This document shows positions 19,099-27,540 of a DNA stretch of 64,000 bases, piece by piece. How positions within the stretch are numbered: the first letter of the stretch is position 1; each line of letters starts with the position of its first letter. The stretch comes from Arthrobacter sp. SW1 (GTDB lineage: Bacteria; Actinomycetota; Actinomycetes; Actinomycetales; Micrococcaceae), in the NCBI RefSeq assembly GCF_001766675.1, contig NZ_MJLT01000001.1:62001-126000 (forward strand), read 5' to 3'. The notes beneath the pieces were generated by a model. The model made no database searches, was not told the DNA's origin, and worked only from the letters and a program-made list of their open reading frames with translations. The position numbers and the translations under genes were made by a program.

Positions 19099-19167
19099 AG
19101 TCTAAGTACTCCTGGTTTTGTGGGATGGGTTTCTGCCGCGTTCCCGGATCGGAACAGGCTCACAGAG

Positions 19168-19242
19168 TCGGGGTGACAGGATTTGAACCTGCGACTTCCT
19201 GCTCCCAAAGCAGGCGCTCTAGCCAAGCTGAGCTACACCCCG
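19168..19242 (-). tRNA. tRNA-Pro (anticodon TGG)
   Basis: 75 nt. Acceptor arms CGGGGTG/CACCCCG with discriminator A. The anticodon loop TTTGGGA carries TGG, and the T-arm is GGTTCAAATCC. CCA is not encoded. Confidence 0.97.
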
Positions 19243-19256
19243 TGAGTGCACAGGAC

Positions 19257-19262
19257 AGTCTA
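19257..19262 (-). promoter_or_regulatory. -10 element of tRNA-Pro
   Basis: TAGACT on the minus strand, 14 bases before the mature tRNA 5' end. No clear -35. Confidence 0.5.
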
Positions 19263-19377
19263 CGGCCAAGAATCGCCAGTTTGCACATTTGACACTTGGC
19301 ACCTGAATTGGGTTTAGTTATATCCGGCTTGAACAGCCGCCGGGAAATGCACGGATACACTAATCCTGCACCACTCC

Positions 19378-19451
19378 GGGGATGTAGCTCAATGGTAGAG
19401 CCTCAGTCTTCCAAACTGATTACGCGGGTTCGATTCCCGTCATCCCCTCCA
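19378..19451 (+). tRNA. tRNA-Gly (anticodon TCC)
   Basis: Acceptor GGGGATG/CATCCCC, discriminator T, CCA encoded at 19449-19451. The anticodon loop CTTCCAA carries TCC, and the T-arm contains GGTTCGATTCC. Possible -10 TACACT at 19356-19361. Confidence 0.97.
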
Positions 19452-19458
19452 GGCAAAC

Positions 19459-19495
19459 GCCGAAGGGCCCCTTTTCGAAGGGGCCCTTCGGCTTT
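19459..19495 (+). terminator. Terminator of tRNA-Gly
   Basis: Perfect 15-bp stem with a TTCG tetraloop (19459-19473 with 19478-19492), followed by TTT. Confidence 0.92.
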
Positions 19496-19561
19496 AAGCG
19501 AGCCCAGCGTTAAGCGGGCCAGGCCGCCTGCCGCGCGCAGCACAGCGCGACCCGGAGGCAG

Positions 19562-20449
19562 CTAGTTCTGGCAGCCGGGGCACCAGTAGAGCTTGCGGGC
19601 ACCGATCTCGGTGAGCGCCACCGCCGTGCCACAGCGGCGGCAGTCCTGCCCGGCGCGCTGGTACACATAGTGGGCTTCGCCGTCGAGGGGCCCCGCCTCT
19701 CCCCCGCTCCACAACGCCGGCGGCGTGGTGATGATCCGGCCGTCCCGCACGCCGTCGGACATCGCCGCAACAGTGTCGTCCCACAACAGTCCGGCAGCCT
19801 CCGGGCTGATCGTGTTGCCGGGCGTCCACGGGTCGATTCCCTGGCGGAACAGGACTTCGGCACGGTAGATGTTGCCAACGCCGGCCAGGACGGACTGGTC
19901 CATAAGCAGGAGTCCGACGGCGGTCTTCCGGCGCAGGAGCCGTGCGATGAATTCGCCGCGGTCCGCCGGGAGGTGGTGCAGGGGATCCGGGCCCAGTTTG
20001 GCGCGCGCGGCATCGGCCTCCGCCGCGGTAATGGCGGCACAGGTGCTCGCGCCGCGCAGGTCCGCCCAGCCATGGTCCGAGACCAGGCGCACGCGGACGG
20101 CGCCGACCGGATCCGGCGGGCCTGCGTAAGTTGCGGCGTCGCCGCTGGCCGCGGATTCCCGCTCGCCGATCCGGCGCGGCGCACCGATGCTGGAGGCACC
20201 CCGGAAGGTTTCGTCGCCGCCGAAGTCCCAGGCGCCGTACAGGCCGAGGTGGACGTGAAGGTACAGCTCGTTGCCGAAGCGCAGGAAGAGCTGCTTCCCG
20301 TGGGCCGTGGCCTCAACCATGATCTGGCCGTCCAGCAGGGCGGCACCCGCGGCGAAGCGGCCCTGCGGGCTGGAAACCCGCAGGGCGCTGCCGCCGAAAA
20401 CGTCCTGGAACTGGCGCGCCAGCCGGTGGACGGAATGCCCTTCAGGCAC
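19562..20449 (-). CDS. Fpg/Nei family DNA glycosylase (Nei2-like)
   Basis: 295 aa. GTG start at 20449 gives (M)PEGHSVHRLA, with catalytic Pro2 and Glu3 as in Nei-type enzymes. The stop of rpiB and this GTG share one base (TAGTG), so the two are coupled. The helix-two-turn-helix contains VLAGVGNIYRAEVLFRQGI, and the zinc finger is C-x2-C ... C-x2-C (CRRC, CPGC) at the very C-terminus. It corresponds in position to M. tuberculosis Rv2464c, next to rpiB (Rv2465c). Residues before the GTG come from an out-of-frame reading of rpiB. Confidence 0.93.
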   Translation of the reverse strand: MPEGHSVHRLARQFQDVFGGSALRVSSPQGRFAAGAALLDGQIMVEATAHGKQLFLRFGNELYLHVHLGLYGAWDFGGDETFRGASSIGAPRRIGERESAASGDAATYAGPPDPVGAVRVRLVSDHGWADLRGASTCAAITAAEADAARAKLGPDPLHHLPADRGEFIARLLRRKTAVGLLLMDQSVLAGVGNIYRAEVLFRQGIDPWTPGNTISPEAAGLLWDDTVAAMSDGVRDGRIITTPPALWSGGEAGPLDGEAHYVYQRAGQDCRRCGTAVALTEIGARKLYWCPGCQN

Positions 20450-20931
20450 TATTCGACGATTTCGCCGGTGGTTTCGTACGTGGCGATCTTGCCGATGCGG
20501 CGCACGTGGCGTTCGTCGTTGCTGAACGGCTCCTCGAGGAAGAACTCGATCAGCTTGGTGGCTTCCTCCACGCTGTGCTGGCGGCCGCCGACGGCAATGA
20601 CGTTGGCGTCGTTGTGTTCGCGGGCAAGCTTGGCGGTGGATTCGTTCCACGCGAGGGCGGCGCGGACACCCTTGACTTTGTTCGCGGCAATCTGCTCACC
20701 GTTGCCGGAACCGCCCAGCACGATGCCCAGGGCATGGATGCCGGCTTCCTGGTCCGCCACGACGGCGCGGGCTGCGTTGATGCAGAAGGACGGGTAGTCG
20801 TCCAGGGCGTCGTACACCTTGGGGCCGTGGTCGACAACCTCGTAGCCCTTGGCCGTCAGGTGGCTGACGAGGTGGGCGCTGAGCTCCATGCCGGCGTGAT
20901 CCGTGGCAATGTGGACGCGGGGTGTGGTCAC
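20449..20931 (-). CDS. rpiB: Ribose-5-phosphate isomerase B
   Basis: 160 aa. Interconverts ribose-5-P and ribulose-5-P. Family motifs HIATDHAGMELS, DDYPSFCINAARAV and LGGSGNGEQIAANKVKGVRAA are all present. GTG start at 20931 (GTG ACC ACA) with only a weak RBS. Upstream is a tandem GGTACTAGGGTACTAG (20996-21011) that puts TAGTAC twice on the minus strand as possible -10 elements. Confidence 0.95.
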   Translation of the reverse strand: MTTPRVHIATDHAGMELSAHLVSHLTAKGYEVVDHGPKVYDALDDYPSFCINAARAVVADQEAGIHALGIVLGGSGNGEQIAANKVKGVRAALAWNESTAKLAREHNDANVIAVGGRQHSVEEATKLIEFFLEEPFSNDERHVRRIGKIATYETTGEIVE

Positions 20932-21059
20932 TGGAAGTCCGTTCGGTCTGTGGCGCGGTTCGGCTTCGGCCGGGCCGCGGCGGTGAGGGGATGCGGTACT
21001 AGGGTACTAGGCGGTCCGGCGCCGGCGCGTTTTGAGTCGTGCGTGCTCGCGGGACCGCG

Positions 21060-22043
21060 TCACTCGCCGTGGGCGCGGTCGGCCACCCGGTTGAGCAGAC
21101 CGGCGAGCCGGTCGGCCGTGGCGGGAGTGCCGGCGCTCAGTGCGACGCGGCGTCCGTTGATCCGGCGGACGACGACGGCGGGCCCGCTGCTGACGAGCAT
21201 GGCCGTCGCGCCGCCGTGGTGGCGGAAGCCCCAACCGCCGAAGTCTGCCGCCTTGACCTGCGCGGGGGTTGCCGCGGCGATGTCGCCTGCCGGAACCCTC
21301 AGGACGCGGAGGACGCCGCCAAGGAACACCTCGAGGCCACCACGGTCTGCCTTGACGCGCACGAAGAGGAAGCAGGCACCCAGGACGGCAGCACTGAAGA
21401 GCAGGGCACCAAGCCATGGGACGGCCACGGAAATCAGCATGGCGGGGAAGACGGCGGCCACGCAGATCATGACGAAGACCGAGCTGCGGGCGTGGACCCA
21501 GAGCTTGAGGGTGTCATCGGCGAGGCCGGGATCCTCACGGCGGAGGCGCTCGGCCTCAAGGGCCGCATCGTCCTCCGGGGTCCAGCGGGGATCCGGTTTA
21601 AAGGCGAACATCATGACCACGCCCAGGGACAGCGCGGCACCCGCACCGAGCGCCAGGACTGTGGCGTCCACATGCGAGGCCCGGGCATCCTCCAGGCCTG
21701 CCTGCCCCACGAGCCCTGCCGCCAGAACGGCAGTAACGAACAGGCTGACCATAAGCCCCAGCCCCATCATGACCCGGCGCATGACAATGGGCCGCGAGAT
21801 CGGGACGGCCTGGATGAAGACCAGCCAACCGGCCAGGACCATGAGTGCAGCCCCTCCACCGACGTAGGCGCCGAACGGCGCGAAGTTGCTGCCGCCGTCG
21901 GCGTTCCAGGTGATGGCGAGCGGGTCCGGGAGCTCCGGGCGAAGCATCAAGGCGCAGGAGGCGAAAGCCACCGCCAAGAGGATCGGGAACGCCACCGCGA
22001 AACGCAGCGCCCGGAAATCAAGGGAATTTCGCAGCTTGCCCAT
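21060..22043 (-). CDS. DUF1648-containing membrane protein
   Basis: 327 aa. About six hydrophobic segments. The loop after the first contains PDPLAITWNADG, the hallmark of DUF1648. A charged cytosolic stretch (PRWTPEDDAALEAERLRRED) lies mid-protein, and the C-terminal half is PH-like (VLRVPAGDIAAATPAQVKAADFGGWGFR). The function is unknown. MGKLRNSLDF at 22043 is preferred over an in-frame ATG ten codons upstream. Divergent from pepN. Confidence 0.75.
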   Translation of the reverse strand: MGKLRNSLDFRALRFAVAFPILLAVAFASCALMLRPELPDPLAITWNADGGSNFAPFGAYVGGGAALMVLAGWLVFIQAVPISRPIVMRRVMMGLGLMVSLFVTAVLAAGLVGQAGLEDARASHVDATVLALGAGAALSLGVVMMFAFKPDPRWTPEDDAALEAERLRREDPGLADDTLKLWVHARSSVFVMICVAAVFPAMLISVAVPWLGALLFSAAVLGACFLFVRVKADRGGLEVFLGGVLRVLRVPAGDIAAATPAQVKAADFGGWGFRHHGGATAMLVSSGPAVVVRRINGRRVALSAGTPATADRLAGLLNRVADRAHGE

Positions 22044-22150
22044 AGCCTTAACGCTACTCCCGGGCAGCGACACTGTGTGCCGTTCCTTGCCAAGTGGAGG
22101 AGATATGAAACAATAGCTTCAAAATGCACATCACTTCTTGGAGGCACACC

Positions 22151-24712
22151 TTGCCAGGCTTGAACCTCACACGCGCCGAAGCCGCAGAACGCGCGGAACT
22201 GCTCGCCGTCGAGTCCTATGACGTCGCACTCGACCTGACGAAGGGCGGAGAGGTCTTCGGCTCGACCACGGTCGTAAAGTTCTCCGCCACGGCAGGATCA
22301 TCCACCTTCATCGATGCCATTACCCACAAGGTCTACAGCGTCACCCTGAACGGCGTGGAGCTGGACCCGTCGGAGGTCGCCGACGGCGTGCGCATCCAGT
22401 TGCCGGGCCTGGCCGCGGAGAACGAGCTCATCATCGTGGCGGATGCGCCTTACATGAACACCGGCGAAGGCCTGCACCGATTCGTGGATCCGGTGGACGG
22501 CGAAGTCTACCTCTACACCCAGTTCGAGGTCCCGGATTCCCGGCGCATGTTTGCCGTGTTCGAGCAGCCGGACCTGAAGGCGACGTTCCGTTTCACCGTC
22601 ACCGCACCGTCGCACTGGGATGTCATCTCCAACTCCCCCACTCCGGAGCCGGTGGAAACCGCTCCCGGCGAAAACGGCGAGGCCCGCTCCGTGTGGACGT
22701 TCGCGCCCACCCCGCGGCTGTCTTCTTATGTGACTGCCCTGATCGCCGGGCCGTACCAGTCGGTGCGCAGCGAGGTCACCAGCTCCGACGGCCGCGTGAT
22801 CCCGCTGGGCGTCTTCGCCCGCAAATCCCTCATGCAGTACCTCGACGCCGACAACATCTTCGAGCTCACCCGCCAGGGCTTTGAGTTCTTCGAGGCCCAG
22901 TTCGGCTTCCCGTACCCGTTCGAAAAGTACGACCAGCTCTTCGTCCCCGAGTTCAACGCCGGCGCGATGGAGAACGCCGGCGCCGTCACCATCCTGGAGG
23001 GCTACGTCTTCCGTGGAAAGGTGGCCGAGGCGCAGGTCGAGCGCCGCGCCATCACCGTACTGCACGAGTTGGCCCACATGTGGTTCGGCGACCTCGTCAC
23101 CATGCGCTGGTGGAACGACCTCTGGCTCAACGAGTCCTTCGCCGAGTACATGTCCCACCTGGCCGCCGTCGAGAACACGGCCTTCGACCACGCCTGGACC
23201 ACCTTCGCATCCATGGAGAAGTCCTGGGCATACCGCCAGGACCAGCTGCCCACCACGCACCCGATCTTCGCCGACATCAACGACCTGCAGGACGTGGAGG
23301 TGAACTTCGACGGCATCACTTACGCCAAGGGCGCGTCCGTGCTGCGCCAGCTGGTGGCCTGGGTGGGCCCGGAACAGTTCATGGCGGGCGTACGCGAATA
23401 CTTCAAGAAGCACGCGTGGAAGAACACCGAGCTGTCCGACCTCATGGTCGAACTGGAGGCCGCCAGCGGCCGCGAACTGGACCAGTGGGGCAAGCTCTGG
23501 CTCGAGACCGCCGGAGTCAACACCCTCTCCCCCGAGATCGAAGTGGACGACGACGGCGTGATCACCTCGTTCTCGATCCGCCAGACCGCGATCGACGAGC
23601 AGCCCGTACTGCGCCCGCACCGCCTCGCGGTCGGCTTCTACGAGCTGTCCGGCGCCGGCAAGCTGGAACGGGTGCACCGCGAGGAACTCGACGTCGACGG
23701 CCCCGCCACCGAGGTCCCGGCGCTCCTTGGCAAGGAGCGGCCTGCCCTGATCCTGCTCAACGACGACGACCTTGCCTACGCCAAGGTCCGCCTCGACCCC
23801 GTGTCCCTGGCCACCGCGAAGGCACACCTGAAGGACTTCGCTTCCAGCCTGCCGCGCACCCTGGTATGGGGCTCGGCCTGGGATGCGGCCCGCGACGGGC
23901 AGACCCCGGCCCGCGGCTACGTGGACCTGATCCTGGCGAACATCGCCTCCGAGACCGACTCTTCGGTGCTCCTGGTCCAACTGCGCCAGCTGGCCACGAC
24001 GCTGAACTTCTACGTGGCCGCCGAACACAAGGAGGCCACCGCCCAGGCGGCCGCGGACAAGCTCTGGGACCTGGCGTCCTCGGTTGCGGCCGGTTCCGAC
24101 GCGCAGCTGCAGTTCGTGAAGTCCTTCGCCCTGCTGGCACGCAGCGCAGGACAGCTGGACACGGTCCAAGGCCTGCTCGACGGCACCCGTTCCCTGGATG
24201 GACTCACCGTGGACCAGGACCTGCGCTGGGAACTGCTCACCTCCCTGGTGGTCGGCGGCCGCGCGGACCAGGCCCGCATCGACGCCGAGCTGGAGCGCGA
24301 CCACACCTCGAACGGCCAGAACGCCGCGGCCTTGGCCAAGGCCGCCCTCCCGACGCCCGAAGCGAAGGCCGCGGCCTGGGAGAAGATCGTGGTCACCGGC
24401 GAGCTGTCCAACGCGCTGCAGGGTTCCGCCGTCGCCGGTTTCACCCGGGTGCTGGACACCGCATTGCTGGAGCCGTACGCGGAAAAGTACTTTGAGGCCG
24501 TGCCGGAGATCTTCGCCAAGCGCACGCACGCCCTGGCACAGCAGATCATCGTGGGCCTGTACCCGGCCCAGCTGACGACGCAGGAGACCGTGGACCGCAC
24601 GGACGCATTCCTGGCTTCCCTTCCTGAGGAAAGTGCGGCGCTGCGGCGCATGATTCTGGAAAACCGCGACGGCGTCGCCCGGGCCCTGCGCGCACGCGCA
24701 GCTGACGTCTAG
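22151..24712 (+). CDS. pepN: Aminopeptidase N (M1 family metallopeptidase)
   Basis: 853 aa from a TTG start. The TTG at 22151 follows GGAGG (22140-22144) by 6 bases and gives (M)PGLNLTRAEAAERA, the usual actinobacterial N-terminus; the upstream ATG at 22124 lacks an RBS. The exopeptidase motif GAMEN is at 271-275, and the zinc site HELAH is at 305-309 with the third ligand in NESFAE. An ERAP1-like C-terminal helical domain follows. Matches M. tuberculosis Rv2467. The last codons and stop lie in a tandem repeat. Confidence 0.95.
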   Translation: MPGLNLTRAEAAERAELLAVESYDVALDLTKGGEVFGSTTVVKFSATAGSSTFIDAITHKVYSVTLNGVELDPSEVADGVRIQLPGLAAENELIIVADAPYMNTGEGLHRFVDPVDGEVYLYTQFEVPDSRRMFAVFEQPDLKATFRFTVTAPSHWDVISNSPTPEPVETAPGENGEARSVWTFAPTPRLSSYVTALIAGPYQSVRSEVTSSDGRVIPLGVFARKSLMQYLDADNIFELTRQGFEFFEAQFGFPYPFEKYDQLFVPEFNAGAMENAGAVTILEGYVFRGKVAEAQVERRAITVLHELAHMWFGDLVTMRWWNDLWLNESFAEYMSHLAAVENTAFDHAWTTFASMEKSWAYRQDQLPTTHPIFADINDLQDVEVNFDGITYAKGASVLRQLVAWVGPEQFMAGVREYFKKHAWKNTELSDLMVELEAASGRELDQWGKLWLETAGVNTLSPEIEVDDDGVITSFSIRQTAIDEQPVLRPHRLAVGFYELSGAGKLERVHREELDVDGPATEVPALLGKERPALILLNDDDLAYAKVRLDPVSLATAKAHLKDFASSLPRTLVWGSAWDAARDGQTPARGYVDLILANIASETDSSVLLVQLRQLATTLNFYVAAEHKEATAQAAADKLWDLASSVAAGSDAQLQFVKSFALLARSAGQLDTVQGLLDGTRSLDGLTVDQDLRWELLTSLVVGGRADQARIDAELERDHTSNGQNAAALAKAALPTPEAKAAAWEKIVVTGELSNALQGSAVAGFTRVLDTALLEPYAEKYFEAVPEIFAKRTHALAQQIIVGLYPAQLTTQETVDRTDAFLASLPEESAALRRMILENRDGVARALRARAADV

Positions 24713-24764
24713 CGGCGCACGCGCAGCTGATGTCTAGCGGCGCACGCGCAGCAAGCGTCTGAAC
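24690..24764 (+). repeat. Three tandem 25-bp repeats at the pepN stop
   Basis: Units 24690-24714, 24715-24739 and 24740-24764, each starting GCGCACGCGCAGC. Units 1 and 2 differ by a single base; unit 3 diverges near its end. The pepN stop TAG is in unit 1 and is repeated in unit 2. Confidence 0.9.
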
Positions 24765-24811
24765 CCTTGTGCCTCCCGTCCCGGTCTGCCGGAGCGGGAG
24801 GCACAGCCGTT

Positions 24812-24817
24812 TAGACT
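24812..24817 (+). promoter_or_regulatory. -10 of a leaderless promoter (OsmC gene)
   Basis: TAGACT, 6 bases, then the ATG at 24824. This spacing argues against the GTG at 24818 as start. Confidence 0.65.
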
Positions 24818-24823
24818 GTGCCC

Positions 24824-25300
24824 ATGAGCCTGGACGAACACCGTTATGCCCTAACCGTCCGTTGGACCGGGAACCTCGGCGAAGGAACGTCGAGCTACCG
24901 GAGCTACTCGCGGGACCACGACGTCGAGATTCCCGGACTGCCGGTTCTCCAGGGGTCCTCGGATCCGACCTTCCGCGGCGACCCTTCACGCTACAACCCG
25001 GAGCAGCTGCTGCTCGCGGCGTTGTCACAGTGCCACATGCTGTCGTTCCTGCACGTGGCCGTCATGAACGGCGTGGTGGTGACCCGCTATGTTGACGAAG
25101 CCGAGGGGCTGATGAAGACCAACCGGGATGGCAGCGGCCAGTTCGAAAATGTCACGCTCAGGCCGCACGTCACCGTGGCAGACCCCGCGCATATCCCGCT
25201 CATGGCCGAGCTCCACCACAAGGCCAACCAGCTCTGCTTCATTGCCCGCAGCGTGAATTTCCCGGTGCTGCACGAACCGGTTACGCAGGCAGCAGGCTAG
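24824..25300 (+). CDS. OsmC family peroxiredoxin-like protein
   Basis: 158 aa. OsmC/Ohr-fold thiol peroxidases reduce organic hydroperoxides. The two active cysteines appear in ALSQCHMLSF and NQLCFIARSVNFPV, and the N-terminal YALTVRWTGNLGEGTSSYRSY is typical of a YhfA-type subgroup. The ATG at 24824 is set by the leaderless -10. Its 3' end overlaps the convergent epimerase-fold gene by 20 bases. Confidence 0.88.
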   Translation: MSLDEHRYALTVRWTGNLGEGTSSYRSYSRDHDVEIPGLPVLQGSSDPTFRGDPSRYNPEQLLLAALSQCHMLSFLHVAVMNGVVVTRYVDEAEGLMKTNRDGSGQFENVTLRPHVTVADPAHIPLMAELHHKANQLCFIARSVNFPVLHEPVTQAAG

Positions 25301-26270
25301 CCAGCAACCCCTTCTCGGTTTCCGGACGGAGCCCGGCCTTCCTGGGCCTATGGAGGCCCTTGGCGCGTTCGTCGTCCAGGGTGTCCCGCAAGGTGTCCTG
25401 CCAAGGCCGCAGGCTCATTCCACCGGCACGGGCGGCGGCGTTTGAGCGCGCCATGAAGCCTTCGTGTTCCGGAGGCAGCCACAACGGGAGCGAATCGTCG
25501 CCCGACCACGGCTGCACGCCGCGCTCCTCCAACCAACTGGTCGACGCAAGCACCGGGTCCGCTCCGGTACCGGCAAGTCCGCGGCACCCGCGGAGGTACT
25601 CCTCGAACGGCACTACCTCGCCGACGGCGTTGAAGGCTCCGGCGAGCTTCTTGGCAGCGGCGGCGAGGATCCACGCAGCCAGGTCCCGGACATCGATGAC
25701 CTGGACGGGATCGGCCGGGATGTCCGGCACAAGCACGGGCCCATCTCCGCCGGCGAAGCGCGCCGGCCAGTATCCGTAGCGGTCGCTGCTGTCCCCGGGT
25801 CCGCTGATGAGCCCGGCACGCACGATGTGGGCTTTGCCGCCGAACGTGCCTTCCACGAGTTCCTCGATGGCGGACTTGGATTCTCCGTACGTTTCCGGCC
25901 CCGCGGCGGCGTCTTCCGGCAGGGGCGGCAGCAGCTCCGCGTCTTCGGCAGCACCGGGCTGGTCGTGCCGCGCGTAGACGGAACAGCTCGACACGAAGGT
26001 ACAGTGGCCGGCGCGCTCCGCCAGGGCGGTGAGTGCGCCCTTGGCGTGCGCCGGATCCCGGGTGACGTCGACGACCGCGTCCCACCCGCCGTCGAGCGCT
26101 GAGTACGCCGCAACGCCGGCGGAACGGTCCGCCCGGACCCAGCGGACGCCGGACGGCGGCTCGGCCGAACTGCCGCGCGCGAGGCAGGTGACGTCGTGAC
26201 CGGCGTCGACGGCCTGTCGGGCGATTTCGGCTGAGAGGAACGCGGTACCACCAAGAATCAGGATGCGCAT
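25281..26270 (-). CDS. NAD-dependent epimerase/reductase-fold protein
   Basis: 329 aa. Extended-SDR Rossmann protein. The N-terminal motif is LILGGTAFLSAEIA, a GGTxFLx nucleotide-binding form in which the third glycine is serine. FVSSCSVYARHD supplies the Ser and YGESK the Tyr-x3-Lys. The substrate is unknown. The 3' end overlaps osmC by 20 bases tail to tail. Confidence 0.8.
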   Translation of the reverse strand: MRILILGGTAFLSAEIARQAVDAGHDVTCLARGSSAEPPSGVRWVRADRSAGVAAYSALDGGWDAVVDVTRDPAHAKGALTALAERAGHCTFVSSCSVYARHDQPGAAEDAELLPPLPEDAAAGPETYGESKSAIEELVEGTFGGKAHIVRAGLISGPGDSSDRYGYWPARFAGGDGPVLVPDIPADPVQVIDVRDLAAWILAAAAKKLAGAFNAVGEVVPFEEYLRGCRGLAGTGADPVLASTSWLEERGVQPWSGDDSLPLWLPPEHEGFMARSNAAARAGGMSLRPWQDTLRDTLDDERAKGLHRPRKAGLRPETEKGLLASLLPA

Positions 26271-26368
26271 GCGGCCACGCTACGGCGATAGGGTGGGTGG
26301 CGGACAGAGTGTTCAGCGCCCGGCGAACAGCCGGCGCCCATCAGAACTTTTGAGGAGCAGCCCTGCCA

Positions 26369-27025
26369 ATGAATGCCACCACCCCCACCATCCAGGACGC
26401 AGCCGAAGAAGCCGCGAAAATCGACCTTGGAGCCATCCTCCTGACGGTCGGCATCGGGGTGGTGATCTGGATCGTGCTGCGCTTCGTCATCCTGCGCATC
26501 ACCCGGCGCGTGGCTGAAGGAAGCGGCTTCTTCAGGAACGCTCCGTTCAAATGGGTCCAGCCGGCCTTCCGTGCCTTGGACCATGAACGCCGGGCGCAAC
26601 GGGCGCACACCATCGGTTCACTGCTGACGAGCGTGGTGAGCGTCGTGGTGGCGGTAATCGTGATCATCTATGTCCTCAAGTTCCTTAACGTGGACATCGC
26701 GCCGCTGTTGACGAGCGTCGGCATCCTTGGTGTGGTGATCGGTTTCGGCGCCCAGCAGCTCATCCGTGACTTCCTGGCGGGCATCTTCATCACCATCGAG
26801 GACCAGTACGGAATCGGCGATGTGATCGTCACCGCCGAAGTGGTTGGTACGGTGGAATCCGTGGGGCTGAGGATCACCCGGCTCCGCGCCGAAGACGGCG
26901 CCATCTGGTACCTGCGCAACGGCGAGATCCTGCGCGTGGGCAACCGCTCCCAGGGCGATTACGTCCCGGCTGAAGACAAAGAGAACGGCAGCGGCGGTTC
27001 CGCTGAGGAGAAGTCCAGTGAGTGA
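26369..27025 (+). CDS. Small-conductance mechanosensitive channel (MscS) family, short form
   Basis: 218 aa against about 286 for E. coli MscS. Hydrophobic helices lie near 22-44 and 80-103, and the pore helix reads TSVGILGVVIGFGAQQLIRD with the family Gly/Ala pattern. The beta domain (DQYGIGDVIVTAEVVGTVESVGLRITRLR) is present, but the large C-terminal alpha/beta vestibule is missing and replaced by a short charged tail. GAGGAG precedes the ATG. Overlaps the globin gene by 8 bases, so the pair is probably co-translated. Confidence 0.88.
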   Translation: MNATTPTIQDAAEEAAKIDLGAILLTVGIGVVIWIVLRFVILRITRRVAEGSGFFRNAPFKWVQPAFRALDHERRAQRAHTIGSLLTSVVSVVVAVIVIIYVLKFLNVDIAPLLTSVGILGVVIGFGAQQLIRDFLAGIFITIEDQYGIGDVIVTAEVVGTVESVGLRITRLRAEDGAIWYLRNGEILRVGNRSQGDYVPAEDKENGSGGSAEEKSSE

Positions 27026-27518
27026 CACGGCAAACGGCCAGCAGTCCCCCGAAACCCCCGCAGGGGCGGCACCGCAGGCAGGCGGGCGGCCGCAGCTGAT
27101 GCGCAACGACCCCTTCAGCCAGCCCGCCTACACCGACAGCTTCTATGAAGCTGTGGGCGGTCACGACACCTTCGTGAAGCTGATCGACGTCTTTTACGAC
27201 GGCGTGGCCGGTGATCCGCTGTTGCGTCCCATGTACCCGGAGGAAGACCTCGGCCCGGCGAAGCGCCGTTTCCTGATGTTCCTGGAACAGTACTGGGGCG
27301 GCCCGACGACGTACAGCCAGGAACGCGGGCACCCGCGCCTGCGGATGCGGCATATGCCGTTCCGGGTCACCCCGGAGGCCAAGGACCGGTGGCTGTTCCA
27401 CATGCGTACCGCCGTGGATGCGCTGGAGCTCTCGCCGCTGCATGAGGGCACGTTGTGGGATTACATGGAGCGGGCCGCGCTCACCATGGTGAACAGCCCC
27501 TCGCCGGCGCAGCCGTAA
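27018..27518 (+). CDS. glbO: Group II truncated hemoglobin
   Basis: 166 aa. GTG start at 27018 inside mscS. A 28-residue flexible Gly/Pro-rich leader precedes the globin core FYEAVGGHDTFVKLIDVFYDGVAGDPLLRPMYPE. The proximal histidine is in RLRMRHMPF, and group II features are the B10/CD1 tyrosines and the G8 tryptophan (DRWLFHM). TrHbO proteins bind O2 tightly and are linked to redox defence in mycobacteria (Rv2470). Confidence 0.93.
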   Translation: MSDTANGQQSPETPAGAAPQAGGRPQLMRNDPFSQPAYTDSFYEAVGGHDTFVKLIDVFYDGVAGDPLLRPMYPEEDLGPAKRRFLMFLEQYWGGPTTYSQERGHPRLRMRHMPFRVTPEAKDRWLFHMRTAVDALELSPLHEGTLWDYMERAALTMVNSPSPAQP

Positions 27519-27540
27519 CGTGGCTTGCTGACGGGTCCCG

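Noticed and set aside
20450..20650. N-terminal extension of the nei2 frame
   Set aside because: Arg-rich shadow of rpiB; catalytic Pro must be residue 2, fixed by the GTG at 20449.
22124..22150. ATG start of pepN at 22124
   Set aside because: No RBS; the TTG at 22151 has GGAGG at ideal spacing and gives the conserved N-terminus.
22298..24529. 743-codon minus-strand frame opposite pepN
   Set aside because: Antisense shadow; pepN has the GAMEN and HELAH motifs.
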